NCBI RefSeq assembly: GCF_003286085.1 | Contig: NW_020825355.1 | Span: 620,001 to 684,000, forward strand | Source: Drosophila persimilis | Lineage: Eukaryota; Arthropoda; Insecta; Diptera; Drosophilidae | Direction: 5' to 3' | Length of the DNA: 64,000 bases | Shown: piece after piece, positions 46,241-58,900 of the stretch | Layout of the letters: every line of letters starts with the position of its first letter | Position numbering within the stretch: the first letter of the stretch is position 1 | The notes under the pieces: generated by a model | The model's database searches: none | What the model was told of the DNA's origin: nothing | Seen by the model: only the letters and a program-made list of their open reading frames with translations | Translations under genes and position numbers: made by a program

Positions 46241-49200
46241 AACGGCAGCCATTAGCATAAAGTTTAACGACTTTTACTACTTAATGTACGTATTTAGAGT
46301 TTCAATTATATCTCAGAGAAATGCAGGAAAATAATAATAATGACCTACCAGAGGCATTTTCATCACTCGATGAACACTGCAAAACGGTTTATGTCGAACT
46401 AGAATGCAGCTTAATGTCTTTCCTGAAAATATGACTACTTTGTAGATTGTTTCTAATTGTTTCTGCAAATAGTTTCCATGTTTTCCTGAAATTTGCATGC
46501 AAATATGCATATCCTTTTGACTCTATTAAGGATTAAGTCCTCTTTGCATTTGATTTATCTTCATTTCCATTTGTGGTGTGCTTGCCATGAAACTATATTG
46601 AATTTATTGATTGTCTGGGAAAATATTTATGAAACTTGAGGCAGATATTCGTACGCGTGATAATAATTGCTCTCTCATGAAATTTGCATCATTTTTATGT
46701 GCACACCATTTAACCCCGATTGGCGGGGTAAGCCTCCCTCAACTATTCGAGAAGTTTGCCCGGCACTCACTCGAATTTTCCTAGCTGGAATTTTCCACAT
46801 TTGCACTTCCATTTCCACTGTGGCTGCTGTTTCCGCTGCTTCTCTTTCAATTAAATAAGTTAAATGGGGGAAAAAGGAGAAAAGGATAAAAAAAGTTGAA
46901 TGAGTCGAGTGCTTGAAGAGCGTGTCGCATTAATTTTCACGCGAGTGCATATTTGATTTTACTTTATTCATATTTCTGTACCTCGTTTCCCATGTCCGTG
47001 TATTTGCATAAAGTCATTCCAGGCTCCTGCTCCTTGGCGTTGACATGCATAAAATTGTAAGTGAACGCTTGCCGTTGCCAGGCATAATTTACGCCAGAGC
47101 CTCATGCGTTTTTTTTCTTTATTCCTTTGCTGCTGTGCTACATTGCGTATACGTAATGTACCATTAATTGTATTTATTTGCTTTGCTGATTGATTTCCCC
47201 TTCCCCACAATCCACACTCTGCTTACCGTTTCTAAAACATCCGTTTGAGCTAGACAATTTGGTTTATCAAAGTCATTTGGCTTCTGGCCCAGAGGCATAT
47301 CCCCCCCCCCCCCCCGAACACGCCCTCATAAATTAACGCAGACTTAACGAAGCGTTAACACAAAAGAAGGAGGAAGCCCCGAAAAGCAGCTTGTCCTTCG
47401 TGCGACAATAAATTTATTGGTTTTATCCTGTTTTATCCCTGCTTTCCTCCCTCCCCTAATGGAGCTTATCATGGCTGTTTCTGTTGCTGTGTCGTCTGTT
47501 CATCTCCGGTGAATATATGCAGTAAATTTTTATGTCAAATGAGTTTCAGTGGCTGTTTCTTCTTTCCCTGACAGCGGTAATATAATTTATGCATAAAATA
47601 ATGAGGCTATAGGAGGTGCGTGCAGCGTGCATGTGAGTGAAAAGTTATTAATTGATTTGGCTTTAAAGCTGTTCCATCCAGCATCTCCATTGATCCAGTC
47701 ATTGAGTGGGAAACTCGTTGAAAAGTTTGCATGGATAGGCATGAAAAAAGGGAAAAGTTTTCCCTCCTTTTGCTGCCATTTGAAACCTGAAGCCTTAAGC
47801 ATCCCTGCTCTGTTCGATAGGACCGCCTAAGTAGGGTTTTCTTAAGATTTTTCGACAATGTGTTAAGTGAAAATTGACACAGGCCAAAGGGGACAGCTTT
47901 CCATGATTGAACGCATTTTCAAAAGAGGCCTTAAGGACTCACACATGTTCGAGTATGTAAATATCTGTATCTGCGGTGCCTTTAAAGTTTTCCTGCCTGG
48001 GAAAAGTTTCACCATGTTAAGCTGTGAAATTGTACGCCATTTTGTGGACGCCATTTTGAGTTTTCCGCTTTTTTAATTAAAAAGTGGCCATTCGGCGGGC
48101 GGAAGGAAGGGTAAGGAGAACTGGCGACAGCCATTTGAACTTGTTTCTTGCCTCTTTTCATTTTCATTTCCAATCCCTAGTTCCTCTGTGTTGCCACTGT
48201 TGCAGAAACTTTAGACAAAAAGTAATTAAAATACGGCAAATATTTGCAGTCCGTTCGAATGCAGTTGTTCTCTGGACAGCCACCGATTCAGGCCAATTCT
48301 GCAAGTAATGCCAAGGACCACGGGCCGTGACCGTGTCCCGTATAGCCGTATCTAATACGGAAAACTGAGCACACTTTCCGTTCATTTGTCAGCGTTCCGT
48401 GTCGCTTGCCTGGTAATCAGGCCGCATCCGTATCCTTTTGCGAGTTTGCGCCTTTTTGTCATCCTTTTTGCGGTCTCGACTTGTCGTTGGCTTTAGCTAC
48501 CACCATCCTACTACTGATCCTACTCCTGTTCTAGCTCCAGCTCCCATTCCCCTATCCATTCCCGCTGTTTCCTTTCATATGATTGCGGCTTTTGCATATT
48601 TCCCATGAATACAATTTGCACACACTCACCGCAAGTCGGGTCTGAATTATGCGTGGATATTCGCAGCTCTGCGGAGTATGTTGTCAGGGGCTGCTTCTCG
48701 CCTGTCGCCTGACCCCAAACCTTGCCCCCATCCTGGCATCATAACATCCTAACTCACGTTTTGGCAGTCTACACCAAACTCGGTTACTTTTGGTATGTGC
48801 AGAATTTAGTTGTCAACCTTGATTCCGGCCAATATATTGAGTCGCATTGAAAATAAATGTATGTTTGCCAGAAGTTTGTTTGCGAAAGGTATGGGCAGAA
48901 TTTGAAGGAATGCGAAAGAATTTTTGATGAAGGGCTTACCAAACCATAGATGGGATATGAAAATTCGCTTTGCAATTGATCATTTGGGCTTTGGATAGGT
49001 ATTTTTGTTTTTAGCAAATCATTGAAATATTATAAGTTATCCCTGAACTTGAAAAAAGTATTTAAAAATCTCACAAAACTCCAGAAATACAACAACTTAG
49101 GCATGTTTGGCTACATATCTTTGACTATGTTTACCCTGTGGTACGAATACCGTGGTGGCAGTAGCCCCCTGTAGCATCTTTAGCAAACTTAAAGAGAGAT

Positions 49201-49800
49201 CCCCAAGACTCTGGGGCTTCCACACGGAAACCAAAACAGAGAAACATTGCGAAATCGCATTGAGGCTCCCATCGGACACCCCAACCACCCCCCGCACTAG
49301 AAGGCAAGCGGCGAGCACGTGTATTTGCCGCAAGCTGATTGGCCAACGGCTTTCGCTTTTCGTTTCCGCAGAGAGCCAGAATCACCGACGACGACAACAG
49401 GCAGCGAGCATAAGAGAGCCAAACAGGGTACGTCAGTAGAAGGTGAGGTACTCCCTTTACCTATCCGTGCCTTTGATTGCATTTTCCACCGATCCTTTGG
49501 AACACTTCAATGTTTCTGCCATTTTAAGATATGACAATCCTCTCAAATTAACTTCGTGGATATTTTAGCTGTTTTTTAGCATGTTTTTACACTTGAAATT
49601 AATAAAACTTTTTACGTAACTTAGAAAAACTTAATTTTTGCCAAATACGTATATAATATATTTTATGTGTGTGTATTTTTCACAGTTTTACGTTTTGTCA
49701 GGGTATTCTACTTGTAATCAAAATATTTATTTTATTATTTCTGTTATTTACTATTTAATATCATTATGATAGTTATTATTTTTCACATGACTGTATGCTT
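46241..49800. other. Intergenic stretch upstream of the NOS1AP-like gene
   Basis: Mostly AT-rich and non-coding, with a 15-base C run at 47301-47315. A GC-rich patch at 49200-49442 with a CCAAT-type TTGGCCAA and a donor AAG|GTGAGG (exon end 49442) could be a further leader exon of the plus-strand gene; support is slight. Confidence 0.35.
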
Positions 49801-50015
49801 TAAGTTGTTTCGAAAAGGGAGCAAGAGACAAAGAGAGCAAATGACCCTAAAAGAGAGCGGGCAAACCTCACTCTTAGTTCAAATACACCATGGAAACAAA
49901 CAGGTTTTCCAAGCGCCGGAGAGGAACTCCCCACAGCGAGAATAGACACCCTGTATGCTGGCATAGCGTTCGGGCTGCTGCTTGCTTGGGCACTCTTGGC
50001 GCTGCCGAGCCACAG

Positions 50016-50050
50016 TCAGTTTTGGGTGGTTCGGCGTTCATCGTGGTTGT
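50016..50050 (+). promoter_or_regulatory. Inr+DPE core promoter
   Basis: TCAGTT at 50016-50021 is a perfect Drosophila initiator with +1 at 50018. GGTTGT at 50045-50050 matches the DPE consensus RGWYVT at exactly +28 to +33, the spacing required for DPE function. A second TCAGTT with +1 at 50090 lacks a DPE. Leader-like A-rich sequence follows downstream. Confidence 0.55.
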
Positions 50051-51495
50051 TCGACACAGGCCTATACGACTTTTACGCATCGTCCGCTCAGTTTTGGCGT
50101 CGCACTGAAAAACGAAATTCTGTTTCTGTTTCTTGCATACCGGTTGCTTCACACGTTCGTTCGATTCTTGTTGAATATTGACTGAAAAGCGGTTCTAAAG
50201 CAGTGGAATATCGGTTTCCAGAGGAATACAAGTAATTTTCCATTTAATATTTTTTTATTAGTCAAATCATGCAGGGCCTGTGCCCCCCCCCATCCAAAAA
50301 TATTGGTTCTTATTGGTTTGCGTCAGATGCATTCTGAAAAACGGGTTTTACGGCATTCTCCATCTGCATTTGACTTGGGCTGTCCCTCGGTCTGTCTGGG
50401 TTTTGTTCGTGACGAAAGTGAAGTTCTCTCCGCGATCATAATCTAAGCATTTCCGTTACGGCAACAATTTGTAGGATATGCAAATAAAGAACGTAAAGCA
50501 GAACTGGCGAAAATTTACTTAATATTCATACAGAATATAGCCAAAAAAAAAAAAACTACCAAAGCCGAAAAAAAAACCAAAAGCCAAACATAGCAACAAG
50601 TCGGCGCCAGTTGGTCAACTCTCTCAGAGCCCCCAAAAACCAAACCAAGTTGTTGAGGCACGGAAAAAAGCGTCGTCTTCATCGGCGTCCGTTTCCAAGA
50701 ATTGGCAGTTAATTTTTGAAATCACCTCCAGCCGACAAAAAACTCCAGAGAAGAAAAAGAACCGAACGAAAGCCGTAGGTGTTACACCTGTGTCTGTGTG
50801 TGTGCATTTTTGTTTGCGTGAGAGAGTGATAACTGTGAAACTATATACCCGATGAGCAGCTCGAAGCCATCTTTGTGACATTCGAGAACTGTTCGAACGC
50901 ATAGAAATGGAAAGTTTTGCGCATTATGAAAGCATTGCAGAATAAGAAAAAAAAAGAAGAAAATATTTTGCAGATCGCAGCTAAAAAACTGATTACGCGA
51001 CGCGTTCTAGATACATTCTGGCTGCAGTGCAGATCTCTAGATCTAGATAGATCTACACTCTACATACAATATATACGTATATGTGTGTGTGTGTGTTTTT
51101 TTTGTCTGTGTTTTTGAGTTGAATGTGTGCCAAAAAAGATACGAAAAATTGGAAAACCAAAATGAAAACTACCGCCGCCATAGGCGTGTTTATTATTTTT
51201 ATAAATTATTGCACAACAAAAACAAGAAAATGTATTGTTTGATTCACCCGAAGCTTTTATATGATATTCTGGTGAAATGCATCTGAAAGATACACAGTGC
51301 CACCGAAGCAGCAGGCACAACGCATAATCAACGATGAATTTCAGGGCAATGACAAAATTGCTGCTAACTTTAGTTTCGCTTCGTTTCTCACTCTCTGCCT
51401 CCTCTGTCTCTTCGATTGATCAATTATTTCTGTTGTCTTGTGGATAAAGATACAGAAAACTCTGGGGAAAAGTCCACCAGCAAAGAACTTTCAAG
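50018..51495 (+). other. Candidate distal leader exon of the NOS1AP-like gene
   Basis: Between the Inr+DPE site and a good donor (CAAG|GTTAGTG, exon end 51495), the plus strand has the composition of fly 5' leaders: many CAAAA, GAAAG and ACGAAA runs, and no protein-like frame. It contains several ATGs, so translation of such a leader would meet upstream ORFs. The start could instead lie near 50600, where the A-rich character becomes strongest. Splicing to 55370 is inferred. Confidence 0.4.
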
Positions 51496-54400
51496 GTTAG
51501 TGCCTGTTCCTCTGGCTGGATTATGGATTATGGATTATAGATTATAGAGCTTAGTCTAATGATCCCCAGTGACTGGCTGCCCGGCCAAACAAACAAACAA
51601 ACAAACAAACACAGAGACAAATGATGGCCGAAGAATGTTGGAAAATATTTCCCGAAAAAAGTACAAATCAACGCTGCTTCAGCCCTCTCTCACTTTGGTT
51701 TGGCAATCGTTTCTTTTGCCCAATAGATTTATGTTGTATCTGAATGTTGTTGAGGTGCGTTCTATGGGTCAGAGGAGAGAGAACGGGAACGCGGAGAGGA
51801 GAGGAGACGGAGACGGAGGCGGAGGCTGAGTGGCCGCCCCGCTGCTATTTATATCACACATACGCGGGGCTGGCTCCTCGCACCAAATGTATCTTATAGA
51901 TACAGGCAAAAAGTTTTGCATCGTACCCAGCCAGGCAGCCGGGCAGCCAGGCAGCCGGGCAGCCAGGCAGCCAGGCAGCCAGGCAGCCAGTCGTCTTCTT
52001 TCCTCTCCTTTACTCTCCGCATCTTCCTCTCCCTCGTTTCTGGATGTTGCTGTCGGAATATCTGTCTGGGGCTGTCTGCTCCATAAATATATGGCCACGA
52101 CAATGGCGAGACACAGAACTCAGAATGTGATGACGATCGCGGATTGCGGATCGGGACAAAGCAGCGATGTTCTTCACTCTCTTGGCTCTCATCTAAGGCA
52201 GTAGCATGTTGCCTTTCTCGGCAGTTAATTTCCTTCGAAATCGAAAACAAGATTGATGCTTTGGCCATGCCACAACCGGACCCCCAGATCGGGTCTGTGT
52301 TCATATCGGAAGAAGGAGGAGCAGCCACAGGAGACAACGCAGCTGGTCTGTCTTTTTAGCCATGTTTTCTTCGCTTGGTATTTGTTTAATTGCTGCTGTG
52401 TATCTGTTTATTAGGCAGTTGGCTAAAAAAACAATGCGCGAAATATACTATCCATGCAGATATTTTTCCTTTCAAGTTTTCCCGCCTGGTTTTCCAAAAA
52501 GTGCGCAGCATATTTTCGAATAAAATATCAGCCCGCGGCGACCAGTTTCGTTTTTCTTTCTTCGTTTTCAGTGTGTCCCCCCAGTAACTTGCATAATCTG
52601 ACACTGCAACAACAACTGCAACAGAAACAGCTTGCGGCAAGTGCAGCTTCGTCGGAGGCTGTGGCTGCGGCTGCGCAGTAAATATTTTCAGTTTCAGGCA
52701 TGACAAAAGCTCCGAAGCGATTCGCTTGATTCGCTGCTACGTAATTGCCAAGTACAAAACTTGAAAAACTGCAAAGAAACAAAAAAAAAAGATGCAAGAA
52801 GCAAATGACTGCCAAGCAGGGATACCGACTCACTAGATACCCTGGAAGAACAATAGTTTTTAATGGCAGCCCTGACACTTGAGATGATGTATAGAAATAT
52901 TGGTGGGAGATGGCCAAGGCTATAGGAGTGATTTTTGCATGGAAGGAGAAGGGCATGGCGGGACCAAGTCGTACATAATACACAATTTCTATAGCATGTG
53001 CAATATTTACTTCTCCTCTTTGGAAACACTTGAACAAAATGTATAGTACCCTGCCATATTGCTGGGTATCATAAAATTGCAGCTGATATTGCAGTTGGGC
53101 TTTGTTTTGTGGCCATCCCTCTCTTGCTCAGCCATCCAAGGAGGGATACTTATTCCCCTCTCTGTCCAACTCTTTTTCTCATTCTGTCCCTCTTCTTCTC
53201 CTCCTCTCTGTCTTTGTCTTTCTTTGTGCATGCAAGAACCGGAAAGGAAGTGAGCGTGTAAGTTACCAAGACTTTGACTTCGACTTCGACTTGGGCTCGT
53301 GCAGTGGAGTCGAGCCCATGGAAACCGGTTCTCATCTCTTGTGTTTGAATGCTTGGAAGCACGTCGTCGTCGTCAGCCTCGCGAGTCATTCACTTGCAGG
53401 GCGATACGGGTTTCTAAATGTTGTTGTTGTTGTTGTTGCTGCTGCGCAGTCGCTGTTGCAGTTGCAGTTGCAGTGGCCTGCCGTTGATAGTGCGGGCGAA
53501 AGAACAAAACGGAATCAAGAGAGCACTGCTCGAAGCAGAAGAACAAGGCGGAGAGCGCAATGCGAAACCGATAGTTTGTTCGTAAACTAGAAGATAGAAG
53601 AATCCGAAAAGAGTCATGCGTAGAGTCGTGGTGGAGGGGGTTCCCCCCCCCCCCCCCTCCAGCTAGGGCTGGGGCTGGGGGTTTCAGGGTGGGTGTTAAG
53701 TGCAATGCAATGCACTGCTGCTGCTCTGTGCTCTGTGCTCTCTGTCTTTCTCTCTTTTTCCTTTGGCTGGCTAGATGGGTCTTTGTACAACGCATGTGCA
53801 GCCTGCTTTGGAGTTACTTGAACCTTATTGTTCATATATGTATGTATGTGTAGTTTCGTGCCACAAAATGGCGTCGATAGTAGAGCTAGTACCTTATGCA
53901 GCTACCAGTATGGTTGATATATGGCTGTGGGCGAAGCCAGGCACATTGAACTCTGCACAATGTTTGTCTGCTGGCGAAAAATAGGAGCAAGACGAAGGAA
54001 ATAGGGCTTGGAAAGAAGCCAGGGGTATTCTTAGGGATAAAAGGGCTCCATTCTATGGAGTCCAGACTACATCTATTATCGACTTTGAGAGTTGTTTTTA
54101 CTTTACTCAACACAAAGGTGTGCGTGCATTCCATACACCCAATTATCTATTCAGAAGCGTCTACTTATTAGAGTAACTTTTAGGGTCAAGCGCCCCAAAT
54201 CCCCGTGTGAATGCGGGCCCGACCTTAAACCAAAGCTGATTTATGTCGCTCCCCGAAAAGTGTCAACTGCTGCTGCTGCCCCAGCCTCAACCCAATGCCC
54301 TCCATTCGGAGGCGGCATCAGCTGGTGGCAATTTGAACTCAATCGACACCCAAATTGATAACTTAATGCGAGACAGAGAGAAACAATCAGCGAAGAAAGA

Positions 54401-54901
54401 GTGGGGGGGCCTTTTAAAAAGTTGACTCCGGCATATTTATTCATTGGAGACCGGGAACCAGAGACCAGCCACCAGCCACCAGGCACCAGGCAATCCGAGG
54501 AGACGCCACAAAAGCCAAAAAGGAGGCAGATAAACAAACGAAGCAACAACTAAAGGCGGCTGTTTTGGCTGTTGCTGTTGCGCTTTGGCTGCCTTGTCAT
54601 TTACACGCGTAAACGTCCATGACCCTCTGGCCTGGCTTTGAACTGACTTCAGACTTCAGACTTCAGAGGAAGCCTCAGAGGCTGCAAACAAAGAAGCGCA
54701 AGATAGACACATAAAAAGATGGAGATAAACAGGCAAAGAGAGAGAGAAAGATATTGGCAACGAGAGAGAGGTGGGCGATACTAAGCAGCTGTTTATTTTA
54801 AGTTTCGGTTTTCGGTAGACTTAATCACCAGGCAGAGTACAGTGAAAGCTCTGTGCAGTGAACAGTAGCTATATTTGTCCCAAGGAACGAGAGCTATCCC
54901 C
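51496..54901 (+). other. Intron candidate with tandem repeats
   Basis: No protein-like frame. Contains AAAC units (51587-51611), an eight-base GGCAGCCA/GGCAGCCG array (51930-51990) and a 15-base C run (53643-53657). A CAG/GTT-rich patch near 53420-53470 resembles leader sequence but has no clear splice signals. Confidence 0.4.
51930..51990. repeat. GGCAGCCA minisatellite
   Basis: Seven to eight tandem copies of an 8 bp unit, alternating GGCAGCCA and GGCAGCCG. Confidence 0.9.
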
Positions 54902-54909
54902 TATAAAAG
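54902..54909 (+). promoter_or_regulatory. TATA box of an alternative promoter
   Basis: TATAAAAG, a near-ideal TATA box, lies about 30 bases before an expected start near 54932 and is followed by A-rich leader sequence and a strong donor at 55152. Confidence 0.5.
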
Positions 54910-54931
54910 CTATTGAAATCCTCTTCTGTTA

Positions 54932-55152
54932 AACGTAAATCGACAATTGATATTAATTAAAGTGCAGACATTTGCTCGACAAAAACAATTGCCACAAAGA
55001 AATAAAATTACGAATTCAATAAGCAACCAGCGACACGAGTGGGTAGGTGTTTTCGAATTCCACCAACCCATACATATGCATATACTCGTACATATATTGA
55101 AACCTTTGATCAGCGAGGTGTCATCGCACCAAGAGCTTGTCTAGTCGAAAAG
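54932..55152 (+). other. Candidate proximal leader exon of the NOS1AP-like gene
   Basis: This begins about 30 bases after TATAAAAG and ends at a strong donor (AAAAG|GTGAGTC, exon end 55152). The sequence is A-rich (ACAAAAACAATTGCCACAAAG) with no long frame. The next good acceptor is the one at 55368-55369, only 215 bases away, giving a compact leader intron. Confidence 0.45.
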
Positions 55153-55369
55153 GTGAGTCAATCGAAGCTCGTGATTAGTATTGCGGCTACCAAGAAATTC
55201 AAAAGCTGACTCAAAATCATCGACTTAATGACTCACTTTAATAGATAGATCGATAGACGGCGTTTGATTACAAAATATACGTATCCACAAAGCTCAAACT
55301 CAGGCTCCTCCAGTGCCTTTCTATTTTTCTAATCTATTAAGGCATTATATTTCTCTTCTCCACTTGCAG

Positions 55370-55880
55370 ATACGCCGCACAGCACCGCACCGCACCGCAC
55401 CGCACCGAACTCTAAATTGGCAGTGGATGTGAATGGGGCAGATTTCATAATAAAACGCAAGAGAAAAGAGCCTAAAGAATCCGCTGGTCCAACTGACGCT
55501 ATTCAATTTGCTGAGCATCGGGAACCGCAAGCTCATAAATTGGGATTAAGCAACAGCTAGGGGAGAGCTTGGGGAGAGCGTGGGGAGAGCGTGGAGAGGG
55601 AGAACCTCAGAAACATAGAAAATCAATCACAGAGCGAGCGCTCGTCGCCCCCCCAGCAATTTGCATGAGCCAAAGCAAAGGCATTATCCAGCATCAGCAG
55701 CAGCAGCAGCAGCAGCAGAATCAGAAACCTCAGATACAGCCGCAACATCAGCCAAAGCGTCGACCAAGTGGCGTTTTGTGGCAATTGCGCCATCAGCTGC
55801 ACAAGCGTAGCACGAGGAAGATGAAAACCATCTCATGATACTACAAGTGGTCCGAATCGGTGCTATTGAACTATTTGAGA
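55370..55880 (+). other. 5' leader part of the NOS1AP-like start exon
   Basis: The exon starts after the acceptor CTTCTCCACTTGCAG. This untranslated part has five CCGCA repeats right after the acceptor (55383-55408), a GGGAGAGC repeat block (55560-55600) and about eight CAG units (55694-55721). An in-frame TGA lies 45 bases before the start codon, confirming that translation begins in this exon. Confidence 0.6.
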
Positions 55881-55982
55881 ATGCCATCGACACCGTACGA
55901 TTTGGTGCAGGACGATCAGGATCTGCGTGTGCCCCTTCATGCAGAGCAAGCCTTCTTCCATGGCATCACATTTCAGGCAAAG
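55881..55982 (+). CDS. CG42673: NOS1AP/CAPON homologue, first coding exon (partial)
   Basis: ATG at 55881 opens 34 codons ending exactly at the donor AAG|GTAAGT (phase 0). The peptide MPSTPYDLVQDDQDLRVPLH and AEQAFFHGITFQAK closely matches the start of vertebrate NOS1AP (CAPON), where D.G.DLRIPLH, AFQHGI.F.AK leads straight into the PTB domain core. The fly gene for this family is CG42673, a name given from memory. NOS1AP is a cytoplasmic adaptor: its PTB domain binds membrane or small-GTPase partners and its C-terminus binds neuronal nitric oxide synthase. The next exon should begin YIGSLDVP or similar; nothing like it is seen in the remaining 8 kb, so the intron runs off the window. Two or three promoters appear to feed this exon. 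Confidence 0.85.
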
Positions 55983-58900
55983 GTAAGTCCCATTTATATT
56001 TCCATTTTCCAACGCGATTTTTCGGGGAACTGTCGAGACAAGTGTTTGTGCTTTATCTTTATGACCATCTTTGAAGCGTTTTTTTTTTAATGGTTTCTCT
56101 GTTATTTTAATGGATTTCCATGACTAAGAAGACTGAAAGTATCAATAAATATTTTAAATATTTGCCGGGGGCGATGAAACTAGTCAAAACTGATTTAGAA
56201 CTTAGTCTGGAGTATCTGCCGCTTCTATTTCTTACGAGATTTTGAATGAAGCCATAACATTTTCCTTATTTTCCGCAAACCTAAGTTGTGACTGTCACTG
56301 AGCCTTTAAGCCGCCTTTCAAATAGTAATCTGTGAGTTTCTGCTACCATTAAAATAGAATGAGTTAGAAGATTCAGTGTCAATTAGGATTAACAACACAT
56401 AAATGAGATGTGTTTATTTAGTGTTAAAGACTTTTCTGCTTTGATCACTTCGGAGAAATTTCATTACACACGCAGGTTTTGGAATCTTCTTTAATAAAAG
56501 GCCGAAAACTCCTCCTAAAATATTTCCTCATATAAACTGGAATTTCTGCTGCATTAATCATTGATGGTATGCATCTCTAATGAAATACTCATTGACACAA
56601 CCACGAGCATTTCATTATATTGTGTAAATTCTCACAGAATAAACCTCTCTTTATTCTATCTCCATTTAATTAAGCTTCATTTTGTTCGATTTTATTTGTG
56701 GTGCCTGGGCGAATAAACTATTCTAAATAATTTTTAAATGCAATTAAATATTTCTGACATGTGTTGGAGTGGCTTCATAACCATTTGTGCAGTTGTTGGC
56801 TGTTGCGGTTGTTGCTCTTGTGTGGATTGTGTTGCAATTGTGCTATCTATATACCCTTGAAGAGGGTATTTTGATATTGTTAGGATGTTTTCAATGCCGA
56901 GAAGGAAGCATCCGCGACCCCAAAGGTATACTTCTTTATTATTTTTACTGCTGGATCGGTGTATCATTTTACGACAGAAAAGATAAAGAAGAAAAGAGGG
57001 ACGACTCTATTAGTTATGCACCTCGATCTGTGAGGGTATATAAAGGTTCGGTCTTTGAAGCCACAGCGTTTCTCTCTTGCTGCTGGTGTTGTTTCTGTTG
57101 CTGCTGCTGCGGTTGACGGAAGCAGCAAATAAAGAGTTTTCCACGTTAACAGTCGGTGGGCAAGCAAAGAGTTAGTCAACTGTCACAACTCTCGACTCTC
57201 ATGAAGTTTTGTTGTTGTTCTTTATGCTGCTACAGATACTGATGCACAGGCACACACACACACAGTCTGGAAAATTGTAAACAAATGTTTCATTTCCATA
57301 CGAGTGTCCGTGTGTGTGTGGTGTGTATCGTGTTCAATTATTCAGCATCGTATTTTGAGCATTTGTTTAGTTTTATGTACGTTGTTTCTCTGACGTTGTT
57401 GTTTCGGTTTCGGCTTCTGTTTATTATTTTTGTTCAATGTGTGGAAATTGTTTGCGTGCCAGACTCTGGTCACTGTTGATGTTGTTGCTGCTGCTGTTGC
57501 TGTTGTTATATCTTCTGTTCTTTTGATTTCGATTTTGATTTGATCAATTACATGCGGTTGACCAAAATTTCAATTAGTTTTACCTGAAAGATTGATGAGC
57601 TGTGGCCATATGCAAGAGGCAGCAGGCAACAGGCAACTGGCAACAGGCAAAGAAAAACCAGTGTTTGTGGCAAGTTCATGACTGCCGCTTGGGCACTGAC
57701 TTTGCCCCTTTTACATGCTCAATTTTGTATGCAAATGATTCGAACATTAGTCGCATCATTCTCACGTACAAGTGAGTGTCTCTGGATACATTGTCTCTCT
57801 AGCATTTTGAATACTGGATTTCTTTGTGTGGCAAGGCATTGCACTTGCCATTGGAGCTGCTGCTGCAACTGCAATTAAACTCACTCAATTCTGTATGCCA
57901 AATTGCAGAGGGAAACCAATCGCTGGGGTTTGCAGAGCTTGAAGAGGCTTTTCTTTTATTTTCTTTCCTTTAAGTTTTCTCTCCGCTGCACTCCACCATG
58001 CACGTGCTGTAGTTTTTCTCCACCCCCATTCAAAACTTCAATGTTATTTGCATATTTCCATAAACAAAACAGCAAACACAGAAAAAAGTAAACGAACAAA
58101 AAGCCTAACACTGGGAGTCGAAGCCGGGGATACCCTTTTTATAGGCTCTGTGACAATAGACACATATAGAATATGAGGCAAACAATCCATACCCTCTATA
58201 AGAGTATACGAAACTTTTGCACTTTGTTATGCTTTTGTATTTTTTTTTTTCGCTTTGTTTGTGCTTTTGCTTCAGCTGCAGCTTTATCGTCTGCTTGGGT
58301 GTATATTTGTTTTTGGTTTGCTTTTGGCTGGGTCTCACTTTTGGCCGAAAAGAAACACAACGGTGGGTACCGTTACCTACCGATGCTGCTGCCGCCGCTG
58401 CAGCTGATGCTATATGGTTGGCTTGGCCTAACCCAAATACGAAAGCGAATACTCGTACCAGTATGAGTATGAGGAGCAGCAGCAGGGACTGCTTCGTTTT
58501 TTTGTGCTTTGTCAGCGTCCCTCCGCCCCTATCTGAATCATCTGACAGGTCGGGATGGGAGAGTGTCCAGAATTATGGGAATTATGAGTCACTGGTTCTT
58601 CGATTGGGGGCTCTTCATTTCCGAGAGTGTGTGCTCTGGTGGCCCACTAAGGCCTGACTCTGGATGGGCTTCTTTCCATCTCTCGGATCTCGTAATCCTC
58701 CCGCTCTGCCTTCTTAGATTAATTGAATTTCACGCTTTGATTTCGCGAATTGCCTTGCCAACTGCCACTTGCCTCCTGCCACTGCCACTGCCACCGCCTC
58801 TGGGCCCTGACGCATAAATCTTTCAAAAGGTGTATAACTTATTCGCTCACGCACGATGCCAGGCGCCGACGATTTTTTCTCACACTTTTTTCGTTGGCTT

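Noticed and set aside
57037-57045. TATATAAAG resembling a TATA box on the plus strand
   Set aside because: It lies at the tail of a DINE-1-like fragment with no initiator or leader-like sequence about 30 bases downstream.
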